Shown: one piece after another, positions 31,390-42,600 of the stretch
How the letters are laid out: each line of letters begins with the position of its first letter
How positions within the stretch are numbered: the first letter of the stretch is position 1
Assembly: GCF_000775285.1 (NCBI RefSeq)
Contig: NZ_JJML01000006.1
Span: forward strand, 17,580 to 81,579
Direction: 5' to 3'
DNA length: 64,000 nucleotides
DNA from: Neosynechococcus sphagnicola sy1
GTDB taxonomy: Bacteria; Cyanobacteriota; Cyanobacteriia; Neosynechococcales; Neosynechococcaceae
Program-made: the position numbers and the translations under genes
Notes under the pieces: model-generated
The model's input: the letters and a program-made list of their open reading frames with translations, nothing else
Told to the model about the DNA's origin: nothing
Databases searched by the model: none

Positions 31390-31980
31390 ATGCCGATCCG
31401 GGACGCCCTCCTGACCGATCTCCCTGCGATTGTTAGCATCTACAACGCTGCCATCCCAGGCCGATTAGCCACCGCAGATTTGGAGCCAGTGACCCTAGAG
31501 AGCCGACTGGCTTGGTTTCAAGCCCACTCTCCCACCCGACACCCCATTTGGGTGTTTGAAGGGACGGACGCGATGGCCAGCAGTTCAGCGCACTCCTCTG
31601 ACGAGGGGGTGTCAATGACCATCGCGGGTTGGTTGAGCTTTCAAGCTTTTTACGGACGACCCGCTTACCGGGCTACAGCAGAACTCAGCCTCTATGTAGC
31701 CCCCCAGCACCATCGCCAGGGCATTGGGCGGCAACTCTTAGAGCAGGCACTGCGATCAGCCCCTGACCTAGGTCTCAACATACTGCTGGGCTTTATTTTT
31801 GCCCATAATCAGCCCAGCTTGAAGCTATTTAAGACGCTGGACTTCCAGCCTTGGGGGCACTTGCCCGGCATTGCTAACTTAGACGGCACGGAGCGGGATT
31901 TGGTGATTGTAGGGCGACGAATTACAGGACAGCTTTGGAACTGTCCCTGTCGTTCCAAGGACTCAGAACCCTTAGGGTAA
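31390..31980 (+). CDS. GNAT-family N-acetyltransferase
   Basis: A 196-residue acetyl-CoA-dependent acyltransferase resembling phosphinothricin/methionine-derivative acetyltransferases. The N-terminus (IRDALLTDLPAIVSIYNAAI) and the acetyl-CoA pyrophosphate-binding loop (HHRQGIGRQLLEQAL) are clear, followed by IFAHNQPSLKLFKTLDFQPWG and a GIANLDGTERDLVIVGRRI end. It follows tsaD by 14 bases and is probably co-transcribed. The substrate is unknown. Confidence 0.87.
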   Translation: MPIRDALLTDLPAIVSIYNAAIPGRLATADLEPVTLESRLAWFQAHSPTRHPIWVFEGTDAMASSSAHSSDEGVSMTIAGWLSFQAFYGRPAYRATAELSLYVAPQHHRQGIGRQLLEQALRSAPDLGLNILLGFIFAHNQPSLKLFKTLDFQPWGHLPGIANLDGTERDLVIVGRRITGQLWNCPCRSKDSEPLG

Positions 31981-32082
31981 AGTTAAGAATATTTTCAGTG
32001 CCCTGCCCACCATGATGTCCAAACCCCTGATGCGTGCATGATCTCGCTCTCCTCTGCCCATGAAACACTGTCCCTGTCCCCC

Positions 32083-32790
32083 ATGACCCAGGAAGCTCCG
32101 GTAACCTCCCAACTTTCCCCCTGGTTAACACCATTGATTTACAACCTGGGGCGTCATGGGTTAATGCCACTCTATTTTCAGCAGATAGAGATTGTCGGAC
32201 AGGAGCACTTACCCACCAGCGGCCCTGTGATTCTGGCACCCACCCATCGCTCCCGCTGGGATGCCCTCGTGGTGCCCTATGCGGCGGGACGAGATATCAC
32301 CGGACGCGATTTACGCTTTATGGTGTCAATTAATGAGATCAAGGGAGTTCAGGGTTGGTTTATCCGCCGGCTGGGTGGCTTTCCCATTGACCCCCTGCAA
32401 CCTGCGATCGCCAGCCTGCGCCATGGGGTGGGACTGCTGTGCCAGGGTGAGACCCTCGTGATCTTTCCGGAAGGAGCGATCTTTCGAGAACCAGGAATTC
32501 ACCCCCTCAAGCCTGGCCTTGCCCGACTGGCCTTACAAGCAGAAGCCCATCAACCGGGCTTGGGAATCCAAATTGTTCCCATCTATATTCAATACAACCA
32601 GCCCATCCCCCAATGGCGATCGCAGGTTCAGGTAAAGATTGGGGCTCCCCTTGCCGTCTCAACCTACGATTCAACGGCGTTGAAACCCAGCGCCCAACAC
32701 TTGACATCCGATCTAGCGGGGGCGCTCCAGCAGTTACTCCCCGCTCAACGCCAAGAACTCGGTCAACCCTGTCCGAGCCTGAGTCACTGA
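32083..32790 (+). CDS. plsC: 1-acyl-sn-glycerol-3-phosphate acyltransferase family
   Basis: A PlsC-type acyltransferase for phosphatidate synthesis or a related lipid. Motif I appears as THRSRWDAL (H-x4-D form), with the FPEGAIFREPG motif III and VPIYIQYNQP near the end. ATG at 32083 (MTQEAPV) is favoured over 32038 because the extension is not conserved-looking. There is no clear membrane helix, as in several cyanobacterial paralogues. Since cyanobacteria have more than one PlsC, acyl and acceptor preference are unknown. Confidence 0.85.
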   Translation: MTQEAPVTSQLSPWLTPLIYNLGRHGLMPLYFQQIEIVGQEHLPTSGPVILAPTHRSRWDALVVPYAAGRDITGRDLRFMVSINEIKGVQGWFIRRLGGFPIDPLQPAIASLRHGVGLLCQGETLVIFPEGAIFREPGIHPLKPGLARLALQAEAHQPGLGIQIVPIYIQYNQPIPQWRSQVQVKIGAPLAVSTYDSTALKPSAQHLTSDLAGALQQLLPAQRQELGQPCPSLSH

Positions 32791-32880
32791 TCCCATCCCC
32801 AGGGATAGACCCAGGTCACCCAATGGTAAGATACGCGAAGTTTGAGTCAGTCCATTATTGCTCAATTCTCTAAGTCCTCC

Positions 32881-33501
32881 ATGCTAGCTTCTGGAACCGT
32901 TCGCCTTCTCTTCGCTCCCCGTTGGACAGCTGTCCCCGTGGCAGCCGCGTTAACGTTGCTATCTATCTTGCCGAGTCTGGCGCAAACGCCTTCCTCCAGT
33001 CCCAGCCCTGAACAACCCGCACCCGCTGATTCCGGCCCCACTCTGGTGCGTCCCGTTGGTTCTGAGACCAGTATTCTCAGTGTTGCCGGTGGGCAGCGAC
33101 TGATGAATGAGGCAGGGGCTGCGGTCTCAGCCCAAAACTACCCCCTGGCTGTACAGAAACTGCAACAGGCACGGGAAGTTTTCAATCAACTTTCGAACTT
33201 CAATCAGGATCTCGCTACAACTTTTTCTGGGATAGATAATCGCATTGCTGATTCCCAGCGCCGTAAAGCTCTGGAAGCGGCTCAGATTCGGGATCAGGTT
33301 ACCTACCAATTGGCCCTAGTGCATCGAGCACAAAACAAGCCAGAGCTGGCCATTCCCCTGCTGGTTCAAGTTGTTCGATCTCAGCAACCCACCCGGGAGT
33401 TAGGGAAAAAGGCCTATCAGCAATTGTTTGAGTTGGGATTTGTAGAGACCCCATTCCCCAGGGAGGGAGATACACCAGCGCCTGCCTCACCTCCCCGCTA
33501 A
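32881..33501 (+). CDS. Exported TPR-like hypothetical protein
   Basis: A 206-residue protein with an N-terminal signal-like segment (VPVAAALTLLSILPSLAQ), a Pro/Ser-rich linker, then an all-helical region (GQRLMNEAGAAVSAQNYPLAVQKLQQAREVFNQL; TYQLALVHRAQNKPELAIPLLVQVV) with the look of degenerate TPRs, and a Pro-rich tail. ATG at 32881 gives a proper signal peptide. It probably works at the cell envelope as a protein-interaction module; no specific role is visible. Confidence 0.75.
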   Translation: MLASGTVRLLFAPRWTAVPVAAALTLLSILPSLAQTPSSSPSPEQPAPADSGPTLVRPVGSETSILSVAGGQRLMNEAGAAVSAQNYPLAVQKLQQAREVFNQLSNFNQDLATTFSGIDNRIADSQRRKALEAAQIRDQVTYQLALVHRAQNKPELAIPLLVQVVRSQQPTRELGKKAYQQLFELGFVETPFPREGDTPAPASPPR

Positions 33502-33566
33502 CCTCCCTGGGCGATTCTTAGGGTAGAGCGTGATGTTCACCGAATTTAACTGACAAGAGGCGTGTT

Positions 33567-33818
33567 ATGGTAAGTCCCGATCAAGTGATGACAATGATTC
33601 AGGCCGAGCTACCCGATGCTCAGATCCAGGTGCAAGACCTGACAGGAGGGGGCGATCATTATCAAGTCACCGTCGTCTCAGCTCTGTTTGAGGGCAAAGG
33701 CCTGGTACAACAACATCAGTTAGTCTATGGTGCGCTCCAGCAGGCCATGTCATCTGAAGCCATCCATGCCCTCGCCTTAAAAACCTACACCCCCCAGGCG
33801 TGGACTGCTGCCAACTAA
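33567..33818 (+). CDS. BolA-family protein
   Basis: An 83-residue BolA-like protein ([25 protein letters not shown], then [12 protein letters not shown] and the final [10 protein letters not shown]). BolA proteins pair with monothiol glutaredoxins to bind a 2Fe-2S cluster through a conserved His in the HQLVY segment. The grxD gene is next, 130 bases downstream, which supports joint action in iron-sulfur or redox homeostasis. Confidence 0.92.
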   Translation: MVSPDQVMTMIQAELPDAQIQVQDLTGGGDHYQVTVVSALFEGKGLVQQHQLVYGALQQAMSSEAIHALALKTYTPQAWTAAN

Positions 33819-33949
33819 TGTTTGCAATCCACCTCCCCGTTCCATCCATCCAACTGGGATCTGGCCTCAATGGCAGCTTTTGTGGTTGCCCGTTCTGAGA
33901 TCGCCACCGTTACAATTGCAGTAGATTACCTTAGAGCATCATCAGTACC

Positions 33950-34273
33950 ATGACTCCAGAAGTTCAACAGCGCATTGATCACCTCGTCCAGCAACATAAG
34001 ATCTTGGTCTTCATGAAGGGCAATAAGTTGATGCCCCAGTGTGGGTTCTCAAACAATGTGGTGCAGATCTTGAACACCCTGGGGGTTCCCTTTGAAACCA
34101 TGGACATTCTAGAGGACGGGGAATTGCGCCAAGGAATTAAAGAATATTCCAACTGGCCAACCATTCCCCAAGTCTATATTAATGGTCAGTTTGTGGGTGG
34201 TTCCGATATTCTGATCGAACTTTACCAAAAGGGCGAATTACAGCAAATGGTCACTATGGCCCTGGCTTCCTAG
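33950..34273 (+). CDS. grxD: Monothiol glutaredoxin, Grx4 type
   Basis: A 107-residue CGFS glutaredoxin that binds and transfers 2Fe-2S clusters using glutathione. Conserved stretches: HKILVFMKGNKLMPQCGFSNNVVQIL with the active-site CGFS, WPTIPQVYINGQFVGGSDIL with the cis-Pro and glutathione site. Full length and intact. It sits next to the bolA-type gene, its known protein partner. Confidence 0.95.
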   Translation: MTPEVQQRIDHLVQQHKILVFMKGNKLMPQCGFSNNVVQILNTLGVPFETMDILEDGELRQGIKEYSNWPTIPQVYINGQFVGGSDILIELYQKGELQQMVTMALAS

Positions 34274-34396
34274 GGATCGCTCCCAATGCCCACTGCCTTG
34301 GCTTCTTGCTCAAACGTGGCTCAGGTTTGACTCGGCATCTGGATTGCTTGCTCCAGGCGTGGAGAGGATGGGGTGGCATTTGTGGTTGATACTTAG

Positions 34397-34426
34397 CTCC
34401 TGCAACCTCAGAAGCTGTTGCAGGAG
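34397..34426. promoter_or_regulatory. Stem-loop in the ilvC leader
   Basis: CTCCTGCAAC (34397-34406) and GTTGCAGGAG (34417-34426) form a perfect 10-base stem around a 10-base loop, with further pairing possible outside (AG/CT). It lies 124 bases before ilvC and lacks a T run, so it may be a leader structure or the end of the grxD transcript. Nothing else is recognisable in the 276-base gap. Confidence 0.4.
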
Positions 34427-34546
34427 GGGCTAGGGCAGATCAGCCTCACTGCATCAGACACGGCCACAAATCCTTTAGGGCAGTCCTGATCTTTTGATAG
34501 AATCAGGGATCTGCATAAAAATACGCTGCTTGCTGACAGGAGATAG

Positions 34547-35545
<999 letters not shown>

Positions 35546-35557
35546 GGTGAGAAGGTG

Positions 35558-36164
35558 CTACTTGCAGTGAGCGGTGAAATAGTGGCTGAAGGTAGCACCT
35601 GTGTGGCCCGTTAGTAACCACAGCACCGCTCGCGCCCCATCTCGAATTGTTTTTTCCCAGGGTTCGGGCGATCGCCCAGAGGCTACGGCAAGGGGTCGGA
35701 TTTCAATCCCCCGACTCCCCAGGATAATTTCTCCGACCAACCGCGCTCGCTGCATATGATCATCGGATGTGATCAAATAAATGCTGTTAATTCCCTCAGC
35801 TTGTAGTTGATTCACCAGAGTGGTGAAGTTGCTAACCGTGTCGATGGCTTGATAGTCCAAGTGGAGGCGACGGGCATCAATGCCCGCTTGGGAAAAAAAC
35901 CCATTCAGCATATTCCCGATTGCTGCCAGAGGAAACCCAGACAGAAAGTTCGGGATGCTGATGGGCAAATTCTGCGGCAAATTGTTCTCGCCGGGGTTCT
36001 CCCCCCAAAACCAACAGTGCCTGGGGCGGTTCAATATAGTTTCTCATCTGCTGATAGCCCCAGTTGAGGGCGATCGCGGTCATCAGAACCAACAACCACT
36101 GCCATTGCTGCCTCCAATGTAATACTCTAGGAGACCGATCTGGTATTGCTCTCCACACCATCAC
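35558..36164 (-). CDS. YdcF-family (DUF218) membrane protein, frameshifted
   Basis: A small DUF218/YdcF-type protein: a single N-terminal helix (WLLVLMTAIALNWGYQQM), then PPQALLVLGGEPRREQFAAEFA, the sort of Rossmann-like start seen in the family. The frame breaks at the A7 run at 35893-35899 (T on the coding strand). Removing one base continues EWVFSQAGIDARRLHLDYQA, followed by the TSDDHMQRARLVGE motif of the family. Repaired length is about 201 residues. Function of these proteins in envelope biology is not settled. Confidence 0.82.
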
Positions 36165-36697
36165 ACGTCACTAACTAAGCGTCCCAGACAACTGTAACCC
36201 AGAGCTTAAGGTTGTCTCGGTTGCTATGAAATGCTACAGATTCTGCATCCTGAAGCTCCTGAGCATCAGCCTACCTCCCAATCGCGCTGAAAGGAAGGGA
36301 TACTGTGACAGAAATCCCCTAGACAAACAGGTGGTGTCATCCTTGTGACGATCTGCTGGAATGTGCCACCGATCCAAAGTCCTGAAGAACCTCGGCATCG
36401 GGTGTTCAGATCACAGCTATGGTTCGTCAGCATTCAAGATACTTGGAAGGTATTTCATCAGGTAAGCTAATCCCTGAACAATTAAAGCGCAGAGACTAAC
36501 ATAAATGAGGGCACCTACATCCCAACTGATGCAACAGTGGATCGGCATCAACCGTGGGTCAACTCCAGCGGTTAATGTTGGTTTATTTGCCCCAATCCCT
36601 TAATGGTCGGACTTACAGCGATCTCCCTCCTGTAATTGCATCCGGTGATCGTGTATTCATCTAAAGCTTCACCCTTGCCCCTTGTTCTAGGAGCCGA
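36165..36697. other. Intergenic region before the PKS locus
   Basis: About 530 bases. It marks the boundary of the biosynthetic locus and should include the synthase promoter. A frame ending TAA at 36662-36664 reads LMLVYLPQSLNGRTYSDLPP, then VIASGDRVFI, which looks like a genuine protein tail without a start, perhaps a gene remnant. Otherwise I see no RNA gene or repeat. Confidence 0.4.
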
Positions 36698-39600
36698 ATG
36701 ACAACTCATTCCTTCACCTGTCTCTCCTTAAGTCCCTCAGGACTTGCCCATCCCGGTCTAGCCGTGGCGACGGTACGGGCAGGTGGCATTGGCTGTTTGG
36801 ATTTAGAGTTCACTCCCCCTGGCGATCGCCCGCAAGTGGAGCAGAATTTTCAGCAGTTGCTGACCCTGGTGAAGCCCACAGATGCAGTTGGGTTGCGGCT
36901 GAGGGTTGATCAACTGTCCGGTTATCTCGATCTCCTGGAAGGGCTGCATGATCGACCTCACTGGTTGATTCTCGCTGCTTGGACATCGGATTCCCTTCCC
37001 ACGGCTCTCGCCACACTCCCTCCGACTAGCATGGCTCGACATCTGCTGGTTGAAGTCACAGCAGTGGCAGCGGTACAGTCGCTTTTGAATCAACCTCTCA
37101 AGATTGACGGACTCGTGGCGCGGGGGCATGAAAGTGGCGGTTGGGTTGGCGAGGATGCGGCCTTTATCTTGACCCAGAAGCTTCTCAATACCGGAACATG
37201 GCCGGTTTATGTGCAGGGAGGCATTGGCATTCACGCAGCGGCAGCGTGTCGGGCGGCGGGTGCCGCTGGGGTAGTGCTGGACGATCAGCTGTGGTTGATG
37301 CCAGAATCCCCCCCTGCCTGCTGAATGGCAGCGTCACCTCCACAACCTCAATGGGCAGGAAGCCATTTTGGTGGGAGAACGACTGGATGCACCCTGCCGA
37401 GTGTTCTCGCGACCCGGATTTCCCGTTATTCGTTCCCTCCAAACCCTTGCCGATGCGCTGGAAGTTGAATATGATGCGTCGGCGACCCGAACCCAGCATT
37501 GGCATCAGCAAGCCTCAGCTACTCTGGGTTGGGCTGCACCTGGCGAGAAAGCTTGGCCCATCGGTCAGTCAGTGGGTCTGGCGGCGACCTTGCGCGATCG
37601 CTACCAAACAACTGGCCGTTTGATTCAAGCCTTATTCCAGACCAGCCAAGCCCATCTTCAGCTAGCCCAAGCCCTGCAACCGCTTCAGCCCCATTCCCCC
37701 CTTGCCCTTGCCCACGGTACGGAATATCCGATTGTCCAGGGACCGATGACCCGGGTCAGTGATACCGCAGAATTTGCTCACGCAGTGGCTCAAGGGGGAG
37801 GGCTGCCCTTGTTGGCACTGGCGCTAATGCGAGGCTCCCAGGTGCTGCAATTACTGCAGAAAACCCAGGCTCTTTTGGGCGATCTCCCTTGGGGAATTGG
37901 CATTCTGGGCTTTGCCGCCCATAGTCTACGGGACGAACAAATGCAGGCCGTGCTGGCGGTTAAACCACCCTTTGCCTTAATTGCCGGGGGACGTCCCGAT
38001 CAGGCCGTGCAGTTGGAAGCCCAGGGCATTGCCACCTATATCCATGTTCCAGTGCCCCGATTACTGAAACTGTTCCTAGAGCAAGGGGCGAAACGATTTG
38101 TGTTTGAAGGGCGCGAATGTGGTGGCCATGTGGGGCCACTGTCTAGCTTTGTGCTCTGGGAAAGTATGGTGGATACCCTCTTAGTAGAAGTTCCCGCGGC
38201 CGATGCGGCTAATATCCACGTCTTATTTGCTGGGGGCATTCATGATGCTCGTTCAGCGGCCATGGTCAGTACCCTGGCTGCCCCTTTAGTCAAACACGGG
38301 ATCAAGATTGGGGTATTGATGGGCACCGCCTACCTATTCACCGAAGAAGCGGTTGCCTGCGGGGCAATTTTACCCGGCTTCCAAGAGCAAGCCCTAGCCT
38401 GTACCCAAACCGTCAACCTAGAAACCGGGCCAGGTCATGCCAGTCGTTGTGCCGTTACACCCTTCACGGAAGAGTTCTACAGAATTCGGCGACAAATGAT
38501 GGCCGCTGGCAGTACCCCCGAGGAAATCAAAAACGCCCTCGAAGAACTGAATTTGGGACGCTTACGCATTGCCTCCAAGGGGTTAGTACGAGATGCCAGT
38601 GGACAGATCGTAGCCGTCGATGCGCAACAGCAATCCCAGGATGGCATGTACATGATTGGTCAAGTTGCCACCCTACGGTCTCAGATTTTGACGGTACGCA
38701 ATCTCCATCAAGATGTTGCAGTCAGGAGTGGTCAACTACTGGCAAAACTTCCCCAATCAATCGGCTCAGAATCCAACGCTCCGGGTTTGAGTCAACCCTC
38801 CGATATTGCTGTCATTGGCCTGGGGACACTGCTGCCGAAGGCACAATATCCAGCCGCCTTCTGGGAAAATATTCTGCGAAAAGTGGATGCAATCACTGAA
38901 ATTCCTGCCCATCGGTGGGATTGGCGACTGTACTACGATGCCGATCGCCGTGCTAAAGACAAAATTTATTCCAAATGGGGGGGATTTATCGACGAGATCC
39001 CCTTTGATCCGATGCGATTTGGCATTCCCCCCAAGTCTCTGCGCTCGATAGAGCCGGTTCAACTGATGACCCTAGAAGTTGTGAGACAAGCCCTGGAAGA
39101 TGCTGGGTATGGCTCTGGGGATTTTGATCGGGAAAATACCTCCGTGATTTTGGGTGCCGGGGGGGGGTTCGGAGATTTGGGAAGCTTATTTGCAACTCGG
39201 TCGGAGATGCCACGGGTGGTGGATGCCCCCACTCAACAAATGTGGGATCGGTTGCCAGATTGGACAGAGGAAACTTTTCCGGGGCTGCTGATGAATGTAG
39301 CCGCAGGTCGCACGGCCAATCGATTTGATTTCGGTGGCGCTAATTTCACCGTTGATGCTGCCTGTGCTTCTTCTCTGGCTGCGGTTGATCTGGCGGTTAA
39401 AGAGCTGGAAAGTGGTCGCAGCAACCTGGTGATTGCCGGCGGTATTGATGCGTTTCAAAGTCCCTTTACCTACTTTTGCTTCAGTAAAACTCAGGCGCTT
39501 TCGCCCCGGGGACATTCCCGTACCTTCGATAAGAGTGCAGATGGGATCGCGATTAGTGAAGGAATTGCGGTTGTGATTCTCAAACGCTTAGCCGATGCAG

Positions 39601-42600
39601 AGCGAGATGGCGATCGCATCTATGGCGTCATCAAAGCGGTTGCCGCATCCAGTGATGGGAAGGCACTAGGGATGACGGCTCCCTTGCCTGCGGGTCAGAT
39701 GCGAGCTCTCAAGCGTGCCTATCGCAAAGCCGGTTTTCAGGCCAGTACCCTCGGGATGTATGAAGCCCATGGGACGGGAACCGCTGTAGGGGACAAAGCG
39801 GAGTTGGAAACCGTCCACAACACCTTGGTTGCAGAAAAAACCCCTGGCAAATCTTGCTTGATTGGCTCAGTGAAGACCATGGTTGGACATACTAAATGTT
39901 CAGCGGGAGTGTCTGGATTAATCAAGTCAGTCTTGTCCATGTACCATCAGGTTCTGCCTCCCCATATTGGTGTGGACAATCCTTTAGACTTAATCGCTGA
40001 TCCAGAAAGTCCAGTTTATCTCCTCAAAGAAGCTCGCCCTTGGTTTGCCCACCCTGAGCATCCTCGACGCGCGGGTGTCAGCGCTTTCGGCTTTGGTGGC
40101 ACTAACTTTCATGTAGTTCTAGAAGAATATCAGGGGTTATACAAGCCTTCAGCTCTTGGCGGGGGCGGCTGGCCTGCTGAATTATTGATCTTGCGGGCGG
40201 AAAGCAAAGAAAGTCTAGTCAAAGAGATACAAAGCCTTCAAGTTGCCTTAAATGCAGGCGCTGAACCCCGGTTACGAGATTTAGCCTATAGCTATGCTCG
40301 ACAATCTCAGCAACGTCAAAACCAACCAGCCTGTATGAGTCTGGTGGTTGAAAATCTTCAACACCTGCAACTGAGCCTAGAGCTTGCCCTTGAGCATCTG
40401 CTTCAGGGTCGGCCAACGGCCTTACCTCCCCATATTCAGCTAAATTTAGCGGTGGTGGCCAACCGCGGCAAGATTGCCTTTCTATTTCCTGGACAAGGGG
40501 CTCAGTATCCCAATATGGCGCGTGAAGTGGCGCTTTACTTTCAAGAAATGCGTCAGGCCATTGAATTTGCTGACCGTCACTTACGTCCTTGCTTTTCCAA
40601 GCAACTGAGTCAGTTTATCTATCCCCCCAGCGGTTACTCAGAAACTGAGGAAAAATTCTATGAACGGCAGCTGACGGCAACCCAGATTGCTCAGCCAGCC
40701 ATCGGTGCGATCGCGATGGGCTATCTAGCCCTGGCAAGTCGGTTGGGTTTACAGGCAGACATGACGGGTGGTCATAGCTTTGGGGAATATGCAGCCCTCT
40801 TTGCCTCCGGGGTGCTCTCCCAGGTAGATTTTCTGAATCTCGCTGAACTGCGCGGTCGCACCATGGCAGAGGCTTGTCAGGGAGCTGATGGAGCCATGGC
40901 AGCGCTGCAGCTGCCACGGGATCAAGTACAGAGTTATCTCCAAGATGCTGACAATGTGGTCATTGCCAACCACAACGCTCCCCTGCAATCCGTCATTTCT
41001 GGAGATAGACCATCCGTCAGTCGCATTGTGCAACAGGTTCAGGAAACGGGGGCTTCAGCCCTAGTACTGCCTGTGGGAGGTGCTTTCCACTCTCCCTTGG
41101 TGACAGCAGCTCAGATCCGCTTATCAGAAGCAATTTCCCAGGTATCCCTGAGCCTGCCCCAGATTCCGGTCTACGCCAATCAGACTGCTCGCCTCTATGA
41201 AACGGATGCCACTCAAATTCGCCAACAGCTATCTGTCCACATGCTGAGTACGGTCGAGTTTGTGCAACAGATTGAGACCATGCACGCGGATGGAGCCCGA
41301 ATCTTTCTGGAACTGGGGCCGAAGAGTATCCTCACGAATTTGGTTGGACAAATTTTGGCGGGTCAGAATCATACTGCTGTTGCCTTAGACGGGCAAGGCG
41401 ATGGCATCAGGGGCTTGTTGACCGCCTTGGCGACCCTGGTAATGCGGGGGGTTGGGCTTGATCTACCAGCGTTATTTCAGGGGCGGGAGGTTCAACCCCT
41501 AGATTTGACGCGACTGGTTGAGTTGACTCGTAAGCCGCCCTTGTCTGCAACCACCTGCTTTGTCAGTGGTGCTGGGATCAGATCTCAAACTGAAGCTGTG
41601 AGTTACCCAGGTAAATGTCCACCATTGAATCAAGAAACGGCGGCGCAGGCGATTGCAATCGCCCAATCCCAGCCTCAACAGACTGGATGGGTTGACCACC
41701 CTGGGCTCGATCCGGTATTGCCCTCTCGCTCCCCCAGTATCTCGCCGGCTCCCTCTCCCTCCGTTTCATCGGGAGGAAGACCCCCAATGCCTACTCCACC
41801 CTTACCCGTGGTTGCAAAATCAGAGTCTCAAAAATCAGTGATCGATACTCAAGCAATTTCACTGAGAGTCCCCGCTCCCTTACATCCAGCCGTTTCTCCT
41901 ATGGTCAACGAAGCCGCTTTATCAGCCTATCAAGCCTATCAAGAGACCATGCGTCTATTTCTCAACTGCCAGGAACAGGTAATGACGCAGTTTCTCAGAG
42001 GTGGACAATCAATTGCTAGTCAAAATCAGGTTCCTTTGACTTCGCCGCCAGCCCTGTCCTCTCGTCAACCTCAAGAACTCCAGAACGGCTCTCGTAACGG
42101 GAATCACAATGGGGGAGGAGCAGCTGCCGCCGATGTCCATCCCCATGCTACTTCCACAGCTCCACCCCCGGTTGCAGAGCGGCAATTGAGGTCGGAAGTT
42201 TTTAAACCTAGTACTGGAGAGTCTTCTCAACCGTTCGCTCCCGTTGTGCCAGCCATTCCTGAGAGCCACACTATCATTGCTGGCAGAACGCCATCCGCTA
42301 CATCAGCACCATCGCAGCTGCCGGATCGAGCCAGTTTAACCCACACGTTGTTGGCGCTGGTCAGCGATCGCACGGGCTATCCCGTCGAAATGTTGGGATT
42401 AGACCAGGACATGGAGGCAGACTTGGGGATTGACTCGATTAAGCGCGTGGAAATTTTAGGAGCTTTGCAGAAAAGCTTACCTGAACCCCTGGCTGCCAAT
42501 CTACAAACCCAGATGGAAAGCTTTACACGGGCAAAGACCCTGAAGGGAGTCGTGGAACAATTACTCCATCACTTACCGCCAGCGGCATCGACTCCCAGCA

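Noticed and set aside
36698..37324. A separate 208-residue gene before the synthase
   Set aside because: It ends at a C7 run, and one base fewer continues it in frame into the synthase; it is the N-terminal domain of that protein.
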